Below, piece by piece: positions 1-7,141 of a stretch of 17,504 nucleotides of DNA. Origin of the DNA: Candidatus Poribacteria bacterium. Lineage in GTDB: Bacteria; Poribacteria; WGA-4E; UBA9662. The DNA is taken from the NCBI GenBank assembly GCA_002699335.1, contig PACG01000229.1:1-17504 (forward strand). The letters are read 5' to 3'. The translations under genes were made by a program, and so were the position numbers. Below the pieces are notes generated by a model, which saw only the letters and a list, made by a program, of their open reading frames with translations, ran no database searches and had not been told where the DNA came from. Position 1 is the stretch's first letter, and every line of letters starts with the position of its first letter.

Positions 1-315
1 TAGATGTAGGTCAAGTGGAATATGGGAAGACAGATGAGACTGAGAAAAAAAGGGTGCCGACTAGGGGAAGTCGGCACCCGCCTGATTACTCGTACACGAA
101 TTATCTATTGCGTGGGTACCATAACTTAGCCGCTAAAAACTATTACATCTTTGACAGTATCGGCCTATTTCTGTCTGAAGTGTACCAGCGGTTGTGTCGT
201 GAGATAATATAAGTTAAAGTATGGTGTAGGTGCCACAGGGAGAATCGTCGCTTTTCATAATATCCTGGAGAAATAACACTTACCTGCTTAAGATTGCATG
301 CGAAGGGTTCTCATG
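1..315. other. non-coding stretch at left edge
   Basis: Apart from the leftward terminator at 45-79, no convincing gene is visible here. An open frame at 15-212 on the plus strand has no ribosome binding site, runs through the terminator hairpin and does not resemble any family I know. The last bases (302-307, GAAGGG) are the probable ribosome binding site of the dioxygenase relic that begins at 316. Confidence 0.5.
45..79 (-). terminator. intrinsic terminator, leftward
   Basis: A perfect 11-bp inverted repeat (GGGTGCCGACT at 52-62, AGTCGGCACCC at 69-79) encloses a 6-base loop. On the minus strand it is followed directly by seven T residues (45-51), which is the classic GC-rich hairpin plus U-tract. 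On the plus strand no U-tract follows, so the direction is clear. No minus-strand gene lies to its right until the epimerase ending at 4383, so its original gene seems to have been lost or moved. Confidence 0.8.
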
Positions 316-1060
316 ATGACCATACAACAACAATACTAACGAGCAGGGCTTCTGCTTTTTGACTGCTGAAACCATCGACGAAAAGCTGATCTATGCGGCA
401 CAGAAGGGAAGTTGGCAATGCGCGATGGTCTTTTTGATACTGGTGTCCTGCCCTCATCGCATCCAGGTTACGACGCAAACAGAGTATGCGAGATCAATGA
501 TGCACATCTGGCCAATGCAGCACTTTACGCCTTACTTACTGAATCTAGATTGGGTGGGTGCATTGCCACTGTGACAGGATCTGCAATGGTACAAGTCTGA
601 CCCAACCAGTTGCTGATCAAGCCGCCTGGTTCAGAAAAAGCCGGTCGCGTGGGCTAGCGATATTGGACAGGAAGACGAAGGGCTATTTACAGCCTGGATT
701 GCGTTGAGTGGGGTGAACGAGGAATGTAGTCAGATACGATTCGTGCCTGGTTCACACCGTTGAGGATTTTTGGGACGAGGTGATTTTTTCAGTTCGGATC
801 AGGAGATGCTCCGGGCAGGCATACAGGTGCCGCTAGGTGAAAAGTGGAAAGAAATCTCAGCTCTATTACCGGCTAGTGGTGTTAGCCTGCACCACTGTTT
901 GACATTCCACAGCAGCAATGCCAATATCTCCGATCAACCTTGATGCAGTCTGGCCTTGCACTTGCGCGACGAATGGGCTAAGGCTATTCTGGGCAACGGA
1001 AACTATTATGTATCGCATTTAGACGACATGAAGTACAGTCCGGTAATTTACGAAGTGTAA
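316..1060 (+). pseudogene. phytanoyl-CoA dioxygenase (PhyH) family pseudogene
   Basis: This is a broken Fe(II)/2-oxoglutarate-dependent dioxygenase of the PhyH family, which hydroxylates small molecules or lipids. Conceptual translation needs frame changes near 335, 405-411 and 655. Recognisable pieces are FLTAETIDEKLIYAAQ (353-400), DGLFDTGVLPSSHPGYDANR (424-483), PNQLLIKPPGSEKAGRVG (601-654), LFTAWIALSGVNEE (689-730), IRFVPGSHR (734-760), and HHCLTFHSSNANISDQP, which carries the distal iron-binding His. In-frame TGA codons lie at 598, 761 and 941. The frame break at 655 is explained exactly by loss of five bases from a Val-Gly-Trp-His-Ser-Asp stretch, which removes the metal-binding His of the HxD motif. 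The frame ends at TAA 1058-1060. Start at 316 is inferred from ATG with GAAGGG upstream. The family is clear; the substrate is not. Confidence 0.88.
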
Positions 1061-1172
1061 TTGAAATCGTTGGTACCGGTCTTAAGCGAAAGGGTCCAAC
1101 TCTGTCATCTGCTATCCAAGCTCTCAAGATGTCGCAACTCTGTTTAACCTTATATTTCAGAGATATGAGTTT

Positions 1173-1808
1173 ATGGCTTTGTCTGATTTTAAAGGCCTGA
1201 ATTATATCGCCGACTGGTCAGCTGATCTAGATCGTCGATGGCCCGAACGTATCGATATTTTCTCTACTATTGTTCAAACTATCTTCGCTCAGTGTCAAAA
1301 TCCAGATCGAGAAAACATTCATCTACTGGAACTTGGTCCTGGTGCAGGATACGTGGCAAAAGCAATCCTCAGTTTATTGACTTCTCATTTGGACTCCGTT
1401 AGTTATCTGGGTATCGATATTAATCCAGAACTGACTGCACACACGCAGAAACAGCTCAGTCGTTGGGAATATCCCAATATAAGTCTCAAGACCACTGACT
1501 TAAATAACAATTTTTGGCCTCGAGATTTGGATTCATTTGACATCGCCTATACTTTTCAAACCTTGCATGACTTAGGGGGTTACGAGGCATTAGAGTCGGT
1601 TTATGGAAAACTTTTTGCTCTAATTAGGCCTGGTGGGTTGTTGCTAAATGCCGATTTTGTAACTCCCTTTGCCAATGAGAACTTGCAGAAGCCCAGGCGT
1701 TTCCCCGTTGAGAGGCATCAGCAGTTACTGGAATCTATAGGCTTTATTGAATTCGAATGCCAAACAAGCATTGGTAAGCTGGCCTGCATGACGGCTTTGC
1801 GGCCTTGA
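1173..1808 (+). CDS. class I SAM-dependent methyltransferase
   Basis: A 211-residue Rossmann-fold methyltransferase. Motif I is LLELGPGAG (residues 51-59), followed by the acidic strand-2 motif YLGIDIN (78-84), which should bind the ribose of S-adenosylmethionine. Motif IV is in FDIAYTFQTLHDL (122-134), and the post-motif RPGGLLLNADF lies at 152-162. The length and the single compact domain match small soluble methyltransferases of the Methyltransf_11/25/31 type. The substrate cannot be read from the sequence. The ribosome binding site is weak (GAGATATGAG just upstream), and an ATG at 1165 is out of frame. It is the only intact recognisable gene in the left 4 kb, lying between a dead dioxygenase gene and a dead IS30 element, and it stands alone. 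Confidence 0.85.
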   Translation: MALSDFKGLNYIADWSADLDRRWPERIDIFSTIVQTIFAQCQNPDRENIHLLELGPGAGYVAKAILSLLTSHLDSVSYLGIDINPELTAHTQKQLSRWEYPNISLKTTDLNNNFWPRDLDSFDIAYTFQTLHDLGGYEALESVYGKLFALIRPGGLLLNADFVTPFANENLQKPRRFPVERHQQLLESIGFIEFECQTSIGKLACMTALRP

Positions 1809-1899
1809 GTAGCAACGTGGTCGATAATCACACCATTTAATTCTAGCGGGGAAGTCTGTGATGACAGATAGCCTGGGGCCTTATGTTTATCTTTCCTAA

Positions 1900-1920
1900 G
1901 ATTCATACAATAACGCAAAG
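1900..1920 (+). repeat. left terminal inverted repeat of IS30 relic
   Basis: It begins GATTCA and ends AACGCAAAG, as does the reverse complement of 2974-2995. The two copies match at both ends and differ in the middle by substitutions and one base of length. The GATTCAA...CGCAA pattern is typical of IS30-family ends. Confidence 0.6.
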
Positions 1921-1989
1921 TGGAGAGCAGGGCGTAGCCCGCGCTCCGCTCATCCTCTCCGAAAAAGAGGAAAATAGAGTCAGCAGCTA

Positions 1990-2992
1990 ATGTAGCACCT
2001 CTATTAACTACGACATTCGGAGAAGATAGATGGCACCTCAGCCACTGACAGGCTTTGAAGGCAGAAGGATAGACACCAACCAGGATTGCAGCCGTACTTG
2101 GAAGGTCAGCCAGTACGATCTGCCGAGAGCTAGCCCCTAACTGTGACACAAAGAGTTATCTGGCCAGTCTGGCAATCAAGAGGATAGATCAGCCAAGGCC
2201 TGAGGCAAAGAAGAAGCAGACATTAGATCCTGCCATCGGCGGCAGGATCAGAAATCTGTTGGCTGACTACCTCAGCCCAGAGCAGATCTCAGCTGGCTGG
2301 AAGCTGGAACTGGGTGTCAAGCTCAGCCCTGAAACAATCTACCCTTATATCTGGGCTGACCAGAAGAGTAGTGGAGAGCTCTATAAGTTTCTGCGAACAA
2401 AGGGAAACAAGTCGTGGTCACCTGGTAGCAATCAAGACCAGAGAGGACGGATCAACAATGCGGTCTGTATTGATGTGACAAGCCAAGCGTTGTCGATGAG
2501 AGAAGGCGGGGATTGGTGACGGGGAGATCAAGATAGTGATTGACCAAAATCACCAATAGGTCCGAGTAACCATTGTCGAGAGAAAGTCCAAATCTATGGT
2601 TATGAAGAACGTAGAGAACAAGACATCTGCATTGGTGGCAACGGCCACAATCGAGCTACTTGGTCCTGATAAGGACCGCATCCTGACTATTGCGGCCGAT
2701 GGAAGGAAAGTGTTTGCGCAGCATGAGAAGGTGGTTAAGGCACTGAAGTGTGGCTACTATTTTGCCCGGCCAGATTCCTGTTGGTAGCGAGGGCTGAACC
2801 AGAACACCAATGGCCTTATCAGGCCGTTCTTGCAGAAGAAGAGTCGGTTGGAGGAACACTTTTACGGAGAGATCAGTGAAAAGAGTCAAAGGTCTGTTAA
2901 ACAGGAGGCCCAGAAAGAGCTTAGAGTTTGCCACACCAGCAGAGGTGTTTTTTGGGAAATCATTGGGAGAAAACTTTGCGTTTCAGCGTTGA
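1990..2992 (+). pseudogene. IS30-family transposase pseudogene
   Basis: The transposase can be followed through three frames. The N-terminal helix-turn-helix reads PTRIAAVLGRSASTICREL (2076-2132) and continues through LSPEQISAGWKLELG to the TGA at 2517-2519. The catalytic half resumes in another frame with VTIVERKS and VENKTSALVATATIELL (2566-2650), then CGYYFARPDSCW up to TAG at 2785. After that come RGLNQNTNGLIR and, in a third frame, LLNRRPRKSLEFATPAEVFF to the stop at 2990-2992. Further in-frame stops lie at 2046 (TGA) and 2070 (TAG), both likely former Trp codons. The usual catalytic Glu of the DDE triad (ENTNGLIR) is Gln here (codon 2800-2802). The start at 1990 is a guess. The enzyme is certainly inactive. 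Confidence 0.88.
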
Positions 2993-2995
2993 ATC
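2974..2995 (-). repeat. right terminal inverted repeat of IS30 relic
   Basis: Its reverse complement starts GATTCAACGC and ends AACGCAAAG, pairing with 1900-1920. It overlaps the last codons of the transposase relic, as is common in compact insertion sequences. Confidence 0.6.
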
Positions 2996-3012
2996 CGCCA
3001 GGTTCATACTGA

Positions 3013-3338
3013 TTGTGATTCTTATAATTGCTCTTCTTTGAAAAAACCAATATCAACCTTCATACATAGCTACAACATATTTTTTAAGCAAATCACACTT
3101 TTGCAGTGGGTCTACTATATTCTTCATCCATAAGTTTCAATGAGTTCCCTTTCTTACCGCTGGACATTATCTTGAGTCTCGAGATACACTTGCGGAATTC
3201 AACTGAATTCGATCATACCTCTACTAGGCATATATAGGGTAAGTATAACTTGAAAACGGGCCGAATATAATTTAAACTGACACCCGTAATCAAATTGGTG
3301 AGGCGCTGGCAAACTATCCGCTGCCTGAGGGAGAGCCG
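3013..3338. other. AT-rich intergenic stretch
   Basis: No gene is recognised. A perfect TATAAT lies at 3266-3271 on the plus strand, 68 bases before the ATG at 3339, but no matching -35 box sits 16-18 bases upstream. Two GAATTC sites four bases apart (3195-3210) form a short near-palindrome of unknown meaning. Confidence 0.4.
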
Positions 3339-3557
3339 ATGGATTTCATAACCTGGATTGTCGAAAACCAAGAAAACCTGAGAGACACTTACCAGCATTT
3401 CAAAGAAGAAACAGGTGATCAGGATATTCCCCTGGATGAGTTCTGTGTCTATATGTGGGAAGAAACTACTCGGACAAAATCTAGAACTATCCGACAACAA
3501 TTGAAACAAAGCGAAAGATTGGAAGATGTCAAAAAAAAATTATGGTCGTTATACTGA
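3339..3557 (+). CDS. hypothetical protein, 72 residues
   Basis: I do not recognise this protein. It begins MDFITWIVENQENLRDTY, contains FCVYMWEET near residue 33, and has a charged C-terminal half (KSRTIRQQLKQSERLEDVKKK) likely to form one long helix. It has no signal peptide or membrane segment. GAGG at 3327-3330 is eight bases before the ATG and is a fair ribosome binding site. The frame stays open and protein-like for 21 codons upstream (from 3276, reading IGEALANYPLPEGEP). The ATG protein may therefore be the shortened tail of an older gene. It is flanked by IS30 debris and gene remnants, so it could itself be a relic. Confidence 0.45.
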   Translation: MDFITWIVENQENLRDTYQHFKEETGDQDIPLDEFCVYMWEETTRTKSRTIRQQLKQSERLEDVKKKLWSLY

Positions 3558-3622
3558 CTTCCCGTTTATGCTGCATTCTATCGCTAAATCAGAGCTGTTT
3601 CGACACCTGCCTGGCCTGATTT

Positions 3623-3811
3623 TCATTTTGCGGCACTGCGTAACCTTTCACCACGCGCCTTAGCAACACGACGAAATTCCTTTTGCAATACCGAGTCCCG
3701 ATTATGTGGCACTTCGATTTGGTGGCTTACAAGTGTTGTGAGGATATGGTTGAGAAGAACAGCGTCCTGTGTCGAGCCCCCCTTCGATAGAACTGCATTT
3801 ACCAGTTGAGT
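3623..3811 (-). pseudogene. unrecognised C-terminal gene remnant
   Basis: Sixty-two codons on the minus strand are open between a TAG (3812-3814) and a TGA (3623-3625), with no ATG. The product reads like real protein (STQDAVLLNHILTTLV, then KEFRRVAKARGERLRS at the end), with an amphipathic, basic C-terminal helix. I cannot assign a family. It is probably the 3' end of a gene whose front half has been lost. It could also be chance. Confidence 0.25.
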
Positions 3812-3815
3812 CTAG

Positions 3816-4206
3816 GTTCTAAAAGTCGTAGGTCTTGAAAATTGCCTTCTGGTCCAGGGTTACTTGACTTATACGTATAACTGCCCGCAGATCGACCTTT
3901 TAAAAGTATTTATAAAGGCCTTAGAGGTAAACGGCAGTACAAGGCTATATTTGCACATGGTGGACAGCTAGCTGAAAACACCGCACCAAACCAAGCTAAG
4001 AGGTAGAGAAATGGTTCATCCAGATCTTAAAATGGGCTCAAAATGTGGAAGATCTGCAATTCTTATCACTAGATGCACTGCATCCCCCAAGCCGGCAACA
4101 GCTTCAAACAATGTATATATGGACCGTGGACGAAATTGGATGGTTTATAGTATGTGAGATTCATGATTTGACTCTTATTCTTCGAGCTGAAAGACTCAAA
4201 GGCTAG
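3816..4206 (+). pseudogene. unrecognised decayed gene, plus strand
   Basis: Two overlapping frames give one plausible protein tail. From 3816 the frame reads through DLLKVFIKALEVNGSTRLYL and HMVDS to TAG at 3969. From 4000 a second frame reads EKWFIQILKWAQNVEDLQFL, then SLDALHPPSRQQLQTMY and WTVDEI to TAG at 4204. Both halves have protein-like composition and would join with one frameshift near 4000 and one read-through stop. The pattern loosely recalls the tail of polysaccharide deacetylase or other carbohydrate-active proteins, but I would not assign it. Confidence 0.35.
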
Positions 4207-4382
4207 TGGGACTGCGAAGCGATATTCGCTACACCGTCTGTTGACCAGACTTACACTGTTCGGAGGCCACGGAATGGTCAGTCAATTCCAGCTAAGTTTA
4301 TAGAGTAAGAGGCCGGGCTAGTTAAATTTAGCCGAAGACGATTTACAGGGAGTAGTATGAGGAGACGTTGAAGGTCGCGGTT

Positions 4383-5339
4383 CTAAGACTCCGAGATCAG
4401 CGGAAGGTCGTTTAACTGGCGAAAACGGTTAATCGTTGTCATAATGCCCTGTTCCATCGAGTAATTGGGCCTAAATCCAATCTCCTCAGCCACCGGTGTG
4501 GTGTCGTAATCCCAAGAAATACCGAACAAGCCCGGTTCCAAGGTTAAATCGGCAGAGGGAATTAGCTTTTTGATATAGTCGAATCCCTCCTTGACTGACC
4601 AAAGACCGCCCTTGACGGTGAAAACACGGGTCTTTGTTGTGGGACAAGAACAGGACATGACGATTGAACGAGACACATCCTCGACATACTGCCAGTCGAC
4701 TTCGTCGTCGCCAAAGGGAACAGTGTAAGGTTTCCCTAATGCCGCCGCTTCTATCATCTGGGTGGTGAAAGAACTCATGCCACGCGTCCGTCCTACCCCA
4801 TAAACGGCAGTAAACCGCAAGCCGATTGTATCAACGTCATACTCGTTAAAATAGTGTTGGGCGTATCGTTCGTTAAGCGATTTACAAGCACCATAGATAA
4901 ACTTAGGAAAGTGAGGGGCATCGTTTCCGATTTGCTGATGGTCATAGTCTTCAGGCAACCCGAATACAGCAACACTACTAGCCCACACAACACGCTGAAT
5001 ATCAAATATCCGCGCGGCTTCAAAGACGTTGATGGTCGCTTCTGATACAACCTTTAAGGCTTGTGGCGGGTTGGCCTGACAGGCTGGGACCTGCCAGGAA
5101 GCTAAGTGGATGATACAGTCAATATTGTGCTCTTTAATGGTTCGCATCAAATTAGCAGCATCGGTAATATCTCCGGGTACAAAGGCAACCTGCTCGATCT
5201 GTTGATCTGTCAATACCAGTTTTGGAATTGTTAAATCGTAGGTCAGATCGTAGACTACAATCTCGGCTTCCAGACCCAACAGATCACGAATGACGTAAGA
5301 ACCGATACAGCCAAATCCACCGGTGATTAGATACTTCAA
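4383..5339 (-). CDS. NAD-dependent epimerase/dehydratase (extended SDR)
   Basis: A 318-residue extended short-chain dehydrogenase of the nucleotide-sugar epimerase type. The N-terminus MKYLITGGFGCIGSYV carries the dinucleotide motif TGxxGxxG (residues 6-13). GDITD at 56-60 should contact the adenine, SS at 121-122 supplies the catalytic Ser, and YGACK at 149-153 gives the catalytic Tyr149 and Lys153. RFTAVYG follows (175-181). Such enzymes epimerise, dehydrate or reduce NDP-sugars or related polyols; the substrate is not readable here. The start ATG overlaps the stop of the Rieske gene by four bases (ATGA), so translation is probably coupled. It is the last gene of the leftward group. No convincing terminator follows. 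Confidence 0.9.
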   Translation of the reverse strand: MKYLITGGFGCIGSYVIRDLLGLEAEIVVYDLTYDLTIPKLVLTDQQIEQVAFVPGDITDAANLMRTIKEHNIDCIIHLASWQVPACQANPPQALKVVSEATINVFEAARIFDIQRVVWASSVAVFGLPEDYDHQQIGNDAPHFPKFIYGACKSLNERYAQHYFNEYDVDTIGLRFTAVYGVGRTRGMSSFTTQMIEAAALGKPYTVPFGDDEVDWQYVEDVSRSIVMSCSCPTTKTRVFTVKGGLWSVKEGFDYIKKLIPSADLTLEPGLFGISWDYDTTPVAEEIGFRPNYSMEQGIMTTINRFRQLNDLPLISES

Positions 5340-5665
5340 GCCTTATCCTCATTTTGTGGCGGCGAGTCGATATCGACTAAGATCTCTTCACCTTCAACCT
5401 TGACCGGATAAGATACCAGATCTGCATCGCCAGGCCAGACAGACTTGCCTGTTTTGACGTCAAATTCCCACATATGCAGAGGGCAAGAGACGACACATCC
5501 ATCTAACCAACCGTGGTGCAATGTGCCCCCCATATGAGGGCAGACATCGCCAATAGCGAAGTATTCACCATCGACATTATAGATACCAATGAAAAGCTGA
5601 TTCAGTTGAACGCCTAAACCGCGCCCGGATTTCACTTGATCAGTGGTAGTCGCTTTTACATACAT
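5336..5665 (-). CDS. Rieske [2Fe-2S] ferredoxin-type protein
   Basis: A 109-residue stand-alone Rieske protein. The cluster ligands are clear: CPHMGG at 42-47 gives Cys42 and His44, and CPLHMWEFD at 61-69 gives Cys61 and His64. There is no membrane anchor or signal peptide, so it is a soluble cytoplasmic electron carrier. This is the small ferredoxin subunit type (like the NirD-type and dioxygenase ferredoxins) rather than a bc1 subunit. AGGAGG lies 13 bases before the ATG, a little far but strong. It overlaps the epimerase start by four bases and follows the aminotransferase by 31 bases. No oxygenase or reductase partner lies in this operon, so its electron acceptor is unknown. Confidence 0.92.
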   Translation of the reverse strand: MYVKATTTDQVKSGRGLGVQLNQLFIGIYNVDGEYFAIGDVCPHMGGTLHHGWLDGCVVSCPLHMWEFDVKTGKSVWPGDADLVSYPVKVEGEEILVDIDSPPQNEDKA

Positions 5666-5696
5666 TTTCGCTGATTATCCTCCTATAACATATCAG

Positions 5697-6854
5697 TCAC
5701 TTTATGTTTGGAATATCTGGTTTGCTAACAAACGTTTCTTGCATGGCGGCAACTGCGGCTCCCGGTGGAACGGGATAGCCAACCTCAGCCAACCCGCGTT
5801 CTAAGGCTGAGATAGCAACGATTACATCGTGTTCTGTAACCCAGCCTAAATGGGCAATCCGAATAATCTTCCCACTTAAGTGAGACTGGCCGCCAGCGTA
5901 GGTAATACCATGACGATTTCGCATCATCTGGACAAAGGCTTTACCGTCAATTTCAGCAGGTAGTTGAATCGAAGTCAAGGTATTGGCAGGTGACCTCGCA
6001 AAGAGGTTGAAGCCGATGGCCTTGATCCCATTTCGGGTAGCATTGGCAAGACAAGCGTGACGATGAAGAACATTTTGGATCTGTTCCTGACAGATCTGAT
6101 CCAAGGCCTGATTTAATGCGACGATAAAGGTAATAGCAGGGGTATAGGGTGTTGAACCTTCCCGACTCGTCTTCCGAGCTTTTCGTAGATCGAAGTAGTA
6201 TTTGGGTAGATTCGACTTCTTGCTGGCTTGCCAAGCATTTTCGCTGTAGGAAACTAATCCCAGGCCAGGTGGTGACATTAACCCTTTATGGGAAGCTGAA
6301 ACGACCACATCGACGCCCCAGTTGTCCATCTCCAGATTATCAGCAGCGAGGGCACTGACTGCATCCACCATCAGCAGCGTCTCCGAGCCTTTTAGTACTT
6401 GGCCCAGACCTTGGATGTCGTGCAAGGCACCTGTTGAAGTTTCGCACAGTGTTGAGAGGATAGCTTTACAGTCTGGATATTGCGCCAACCGGTCAGCCAC
6501 TTGCTGAGGATCAATAGAATGTCCCCATTCCAGATCTATTGGCTCCAGGTCGATGCCATAGGCCACACAAATTTCGCCCCACCGCTCGCCGAACTTGCCA
6601 CTCCGAATAACGATAACCCGGTCTCCAGTTGAAAACAGATTGGCGACCGCTGCTTCCAAGGCTCCTGTACCGGAGCAAGTCAATATCAGCACTTCGTTTT
6701 GGGTCTGGAAAACATGTTGCAACTTCTTAGAAGCCAACCGGATGAGTTCTACCGATTCAACTGTTCGATGATAGTCAATCGGCTTCGCCATTTCAAGTAA
6801 GGTATTGGTCGGTATCGGAGTGGGGCCAGGAGCAAATAGATAAGGCTTTTTCAT
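5697..6854 (-). CDS. class V aminotransferase (serine/alanine-glyoxylate type)
   Basis: A 385-residue PLP enzyme of the class V aminotransferase family, in the serine-pyruvate / serine-glyoxylate / alanine-glyoxylate group. It begins KKPYLFAPGPTPIP, typical of the group. TCSGTGALEAAVAN (about 59-72) binds the cofactor phosphate, VDAVSAL (about 163-169) carries the Asp that pairs with the pyridine nitrogen, and SASHKGLMSPPGLG holds the Schiff-base Lys (about 190). IIRIAHLGW near 330 supplies the carboxylate-binding Arg. A TTG codon directly precedes the ATG, but ATG at 6854 is preferred, with AGG five bases upstream. It belongs to a run with 31-32 base gaps to the 77-residue gene and the Rieske gene. 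Serine, alanine and phosphonate-type substrates cannot be told apart from sequence alone. Confidence 0.92.
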   Translation of the reverse strand: MKKPYLFAPGPTPIPTNTLLEMAKPIDYHRTVESVELIRLASKKLQHVFQTQNEVLILTCSGTGALEAAVANLFSTGDRVIVIRSGKFGERWGEICVAYGIDLEPIDLEWGHSIDPQQVADRLAQYPDCKAILSTLCETSTGALHDIQGLGQVLKGSETLLMVDAVSALAADNLEMDNWGVDVVVSASHKGLMSPPGLGLVSYSENAWQASKKSNLPKYYFDLRKARKTSREGSTPYTPAITFIVALNQALDQICQEQIQNVLHRHACLANATRNGIKAIGFNLFARSPANTLTSIQLPAEIDGKAFVQMMRNRHGITYAGGQSHLSGKIIRIAHLGWVTEHDVIVAISALERGLAEVGYPVPPGAAVAAMQETFVSKPDIPNIK

Positions 6855-6886
6855 CAAGGCCTAAACCTTCTTGTAACCTTCTCGTA

Positions 6887-7120
6887 TTAGACGAGTTGAC
6901 CTGAACCGGGTTGTTCGTTGCCAGGTAGGGATTTATCGCTAACTTGGATCCGAACCCATTCGTGTCCTAAATAATCGAGAATTTTCATTAGATCATCCCG
7001 TTGTTTAGGGGTGTCAACGGGTGCCTCGAAGGTTAAGGTAGCGGACTCCTCCTTCTGAATGGCTCCGTCCTTGTCGTATTTGGTAGGAATGATCTGAATT
7101 TTCTTTAGTTTAGCATCCAT
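6887..7120 (-). CDS. conserved-looking small protein, 77 residues, unknown
   Basis: I do not recognise this protein. It is soluble, with an N-terminal strand (LKKIQIIPTKYDKDG), an alternating segment ESATLTFEAP, then a helix (PKQRDDLMKILDYLGHEW), strand VRIQVS and a disordered Gly/Pro-rich tail. The beta-beta-alpha-beta impression suggests a small alpha/beta domain. It lies 21 bases after the dehydrogenase-like gene and 32 bases before the aminotransferase, so it is almost certainly part of the same transcript. No Shine-Dalgarno sequence is visible, which suggests coupled translation. The intact frame in a tight operon argues that it is real. Confidence 0.7.
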   Translation of the reverse strand: MDAKLKKIQIIPTKYDKDGAIQKEESATLTFEAPVDTPKQRDDLMKILDYLGHEWVRIQVSDKSLPGNEQPGSGQLV

Positions 7121-7141
7121 GATTGTTGTTTGTCGGTGAAA

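Larger units (their letters stand above)
1900..2995 (+). mobile_element. decayed IS30-family insertion sequence
   Basis: About 1.1 kb bounded by imperfect inverted ends (1900-1920 and 2974-2995) around a broken IS30-type transposase. The size and layout fit IS30 elements, which usually carry one orf of about 320-400 codons filling most of the element. The exact outer bases and any target duplication cannot be fixed, because IS30 elements make only 2-3 bp duplications. The element lies downstream of the methyltransferase gene and does not interrupt a recognisable reading frame. Confidence 0.75.
3558..4382. other. 825-bp decayed stretch with two gene remnants
   Basis: No intact gene. It holds one protein-like open frame on the minus strand (3623-3811) and one broken by a stop and a frameshift on the plus strand (3816-4206), listed separately. 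Between 4207 and 4382 nothing is evident except a weak 5-bp hairpin (GGCTA/TAGCC) around 4316, too weak to call as the terminator of the epimerase operon. Confidence 0.4.

Noticed and set aside
1718..2149. 143-codon minus-strand open frame
   Set aside because: It overlaps the 3' end of the methyltransferase gene and the start of the IS30 relic, both clear on the plus strand, and its product resembles nothing.
2656..2934. 92-codon minus-strand open frame
   Set aside because: It is the shadow of the transposase catalytic region, whose plus-strand translation has family motifs.
3195..3210. GAATTC-AACT-GAATTC near-palindrome as an operator
   Set aside because: It is not placed at a convincing promoter, and two restriction-like hexamers four bases apart can occur by chance.
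3213..3509. 98-codon minus-strand open frame
   Set aside because: It is antisense to the 72-residue ORF, which has a better ribosome site and composition. The minus-strand product is unusually rich in Phe, Cys and Ser.
4310..4335. Terminator for the epimerase operon (GGCTA/TAGCC hairpin)
   Set aside because: The stem is only five base pairs and there is no T-run on the minus strand.
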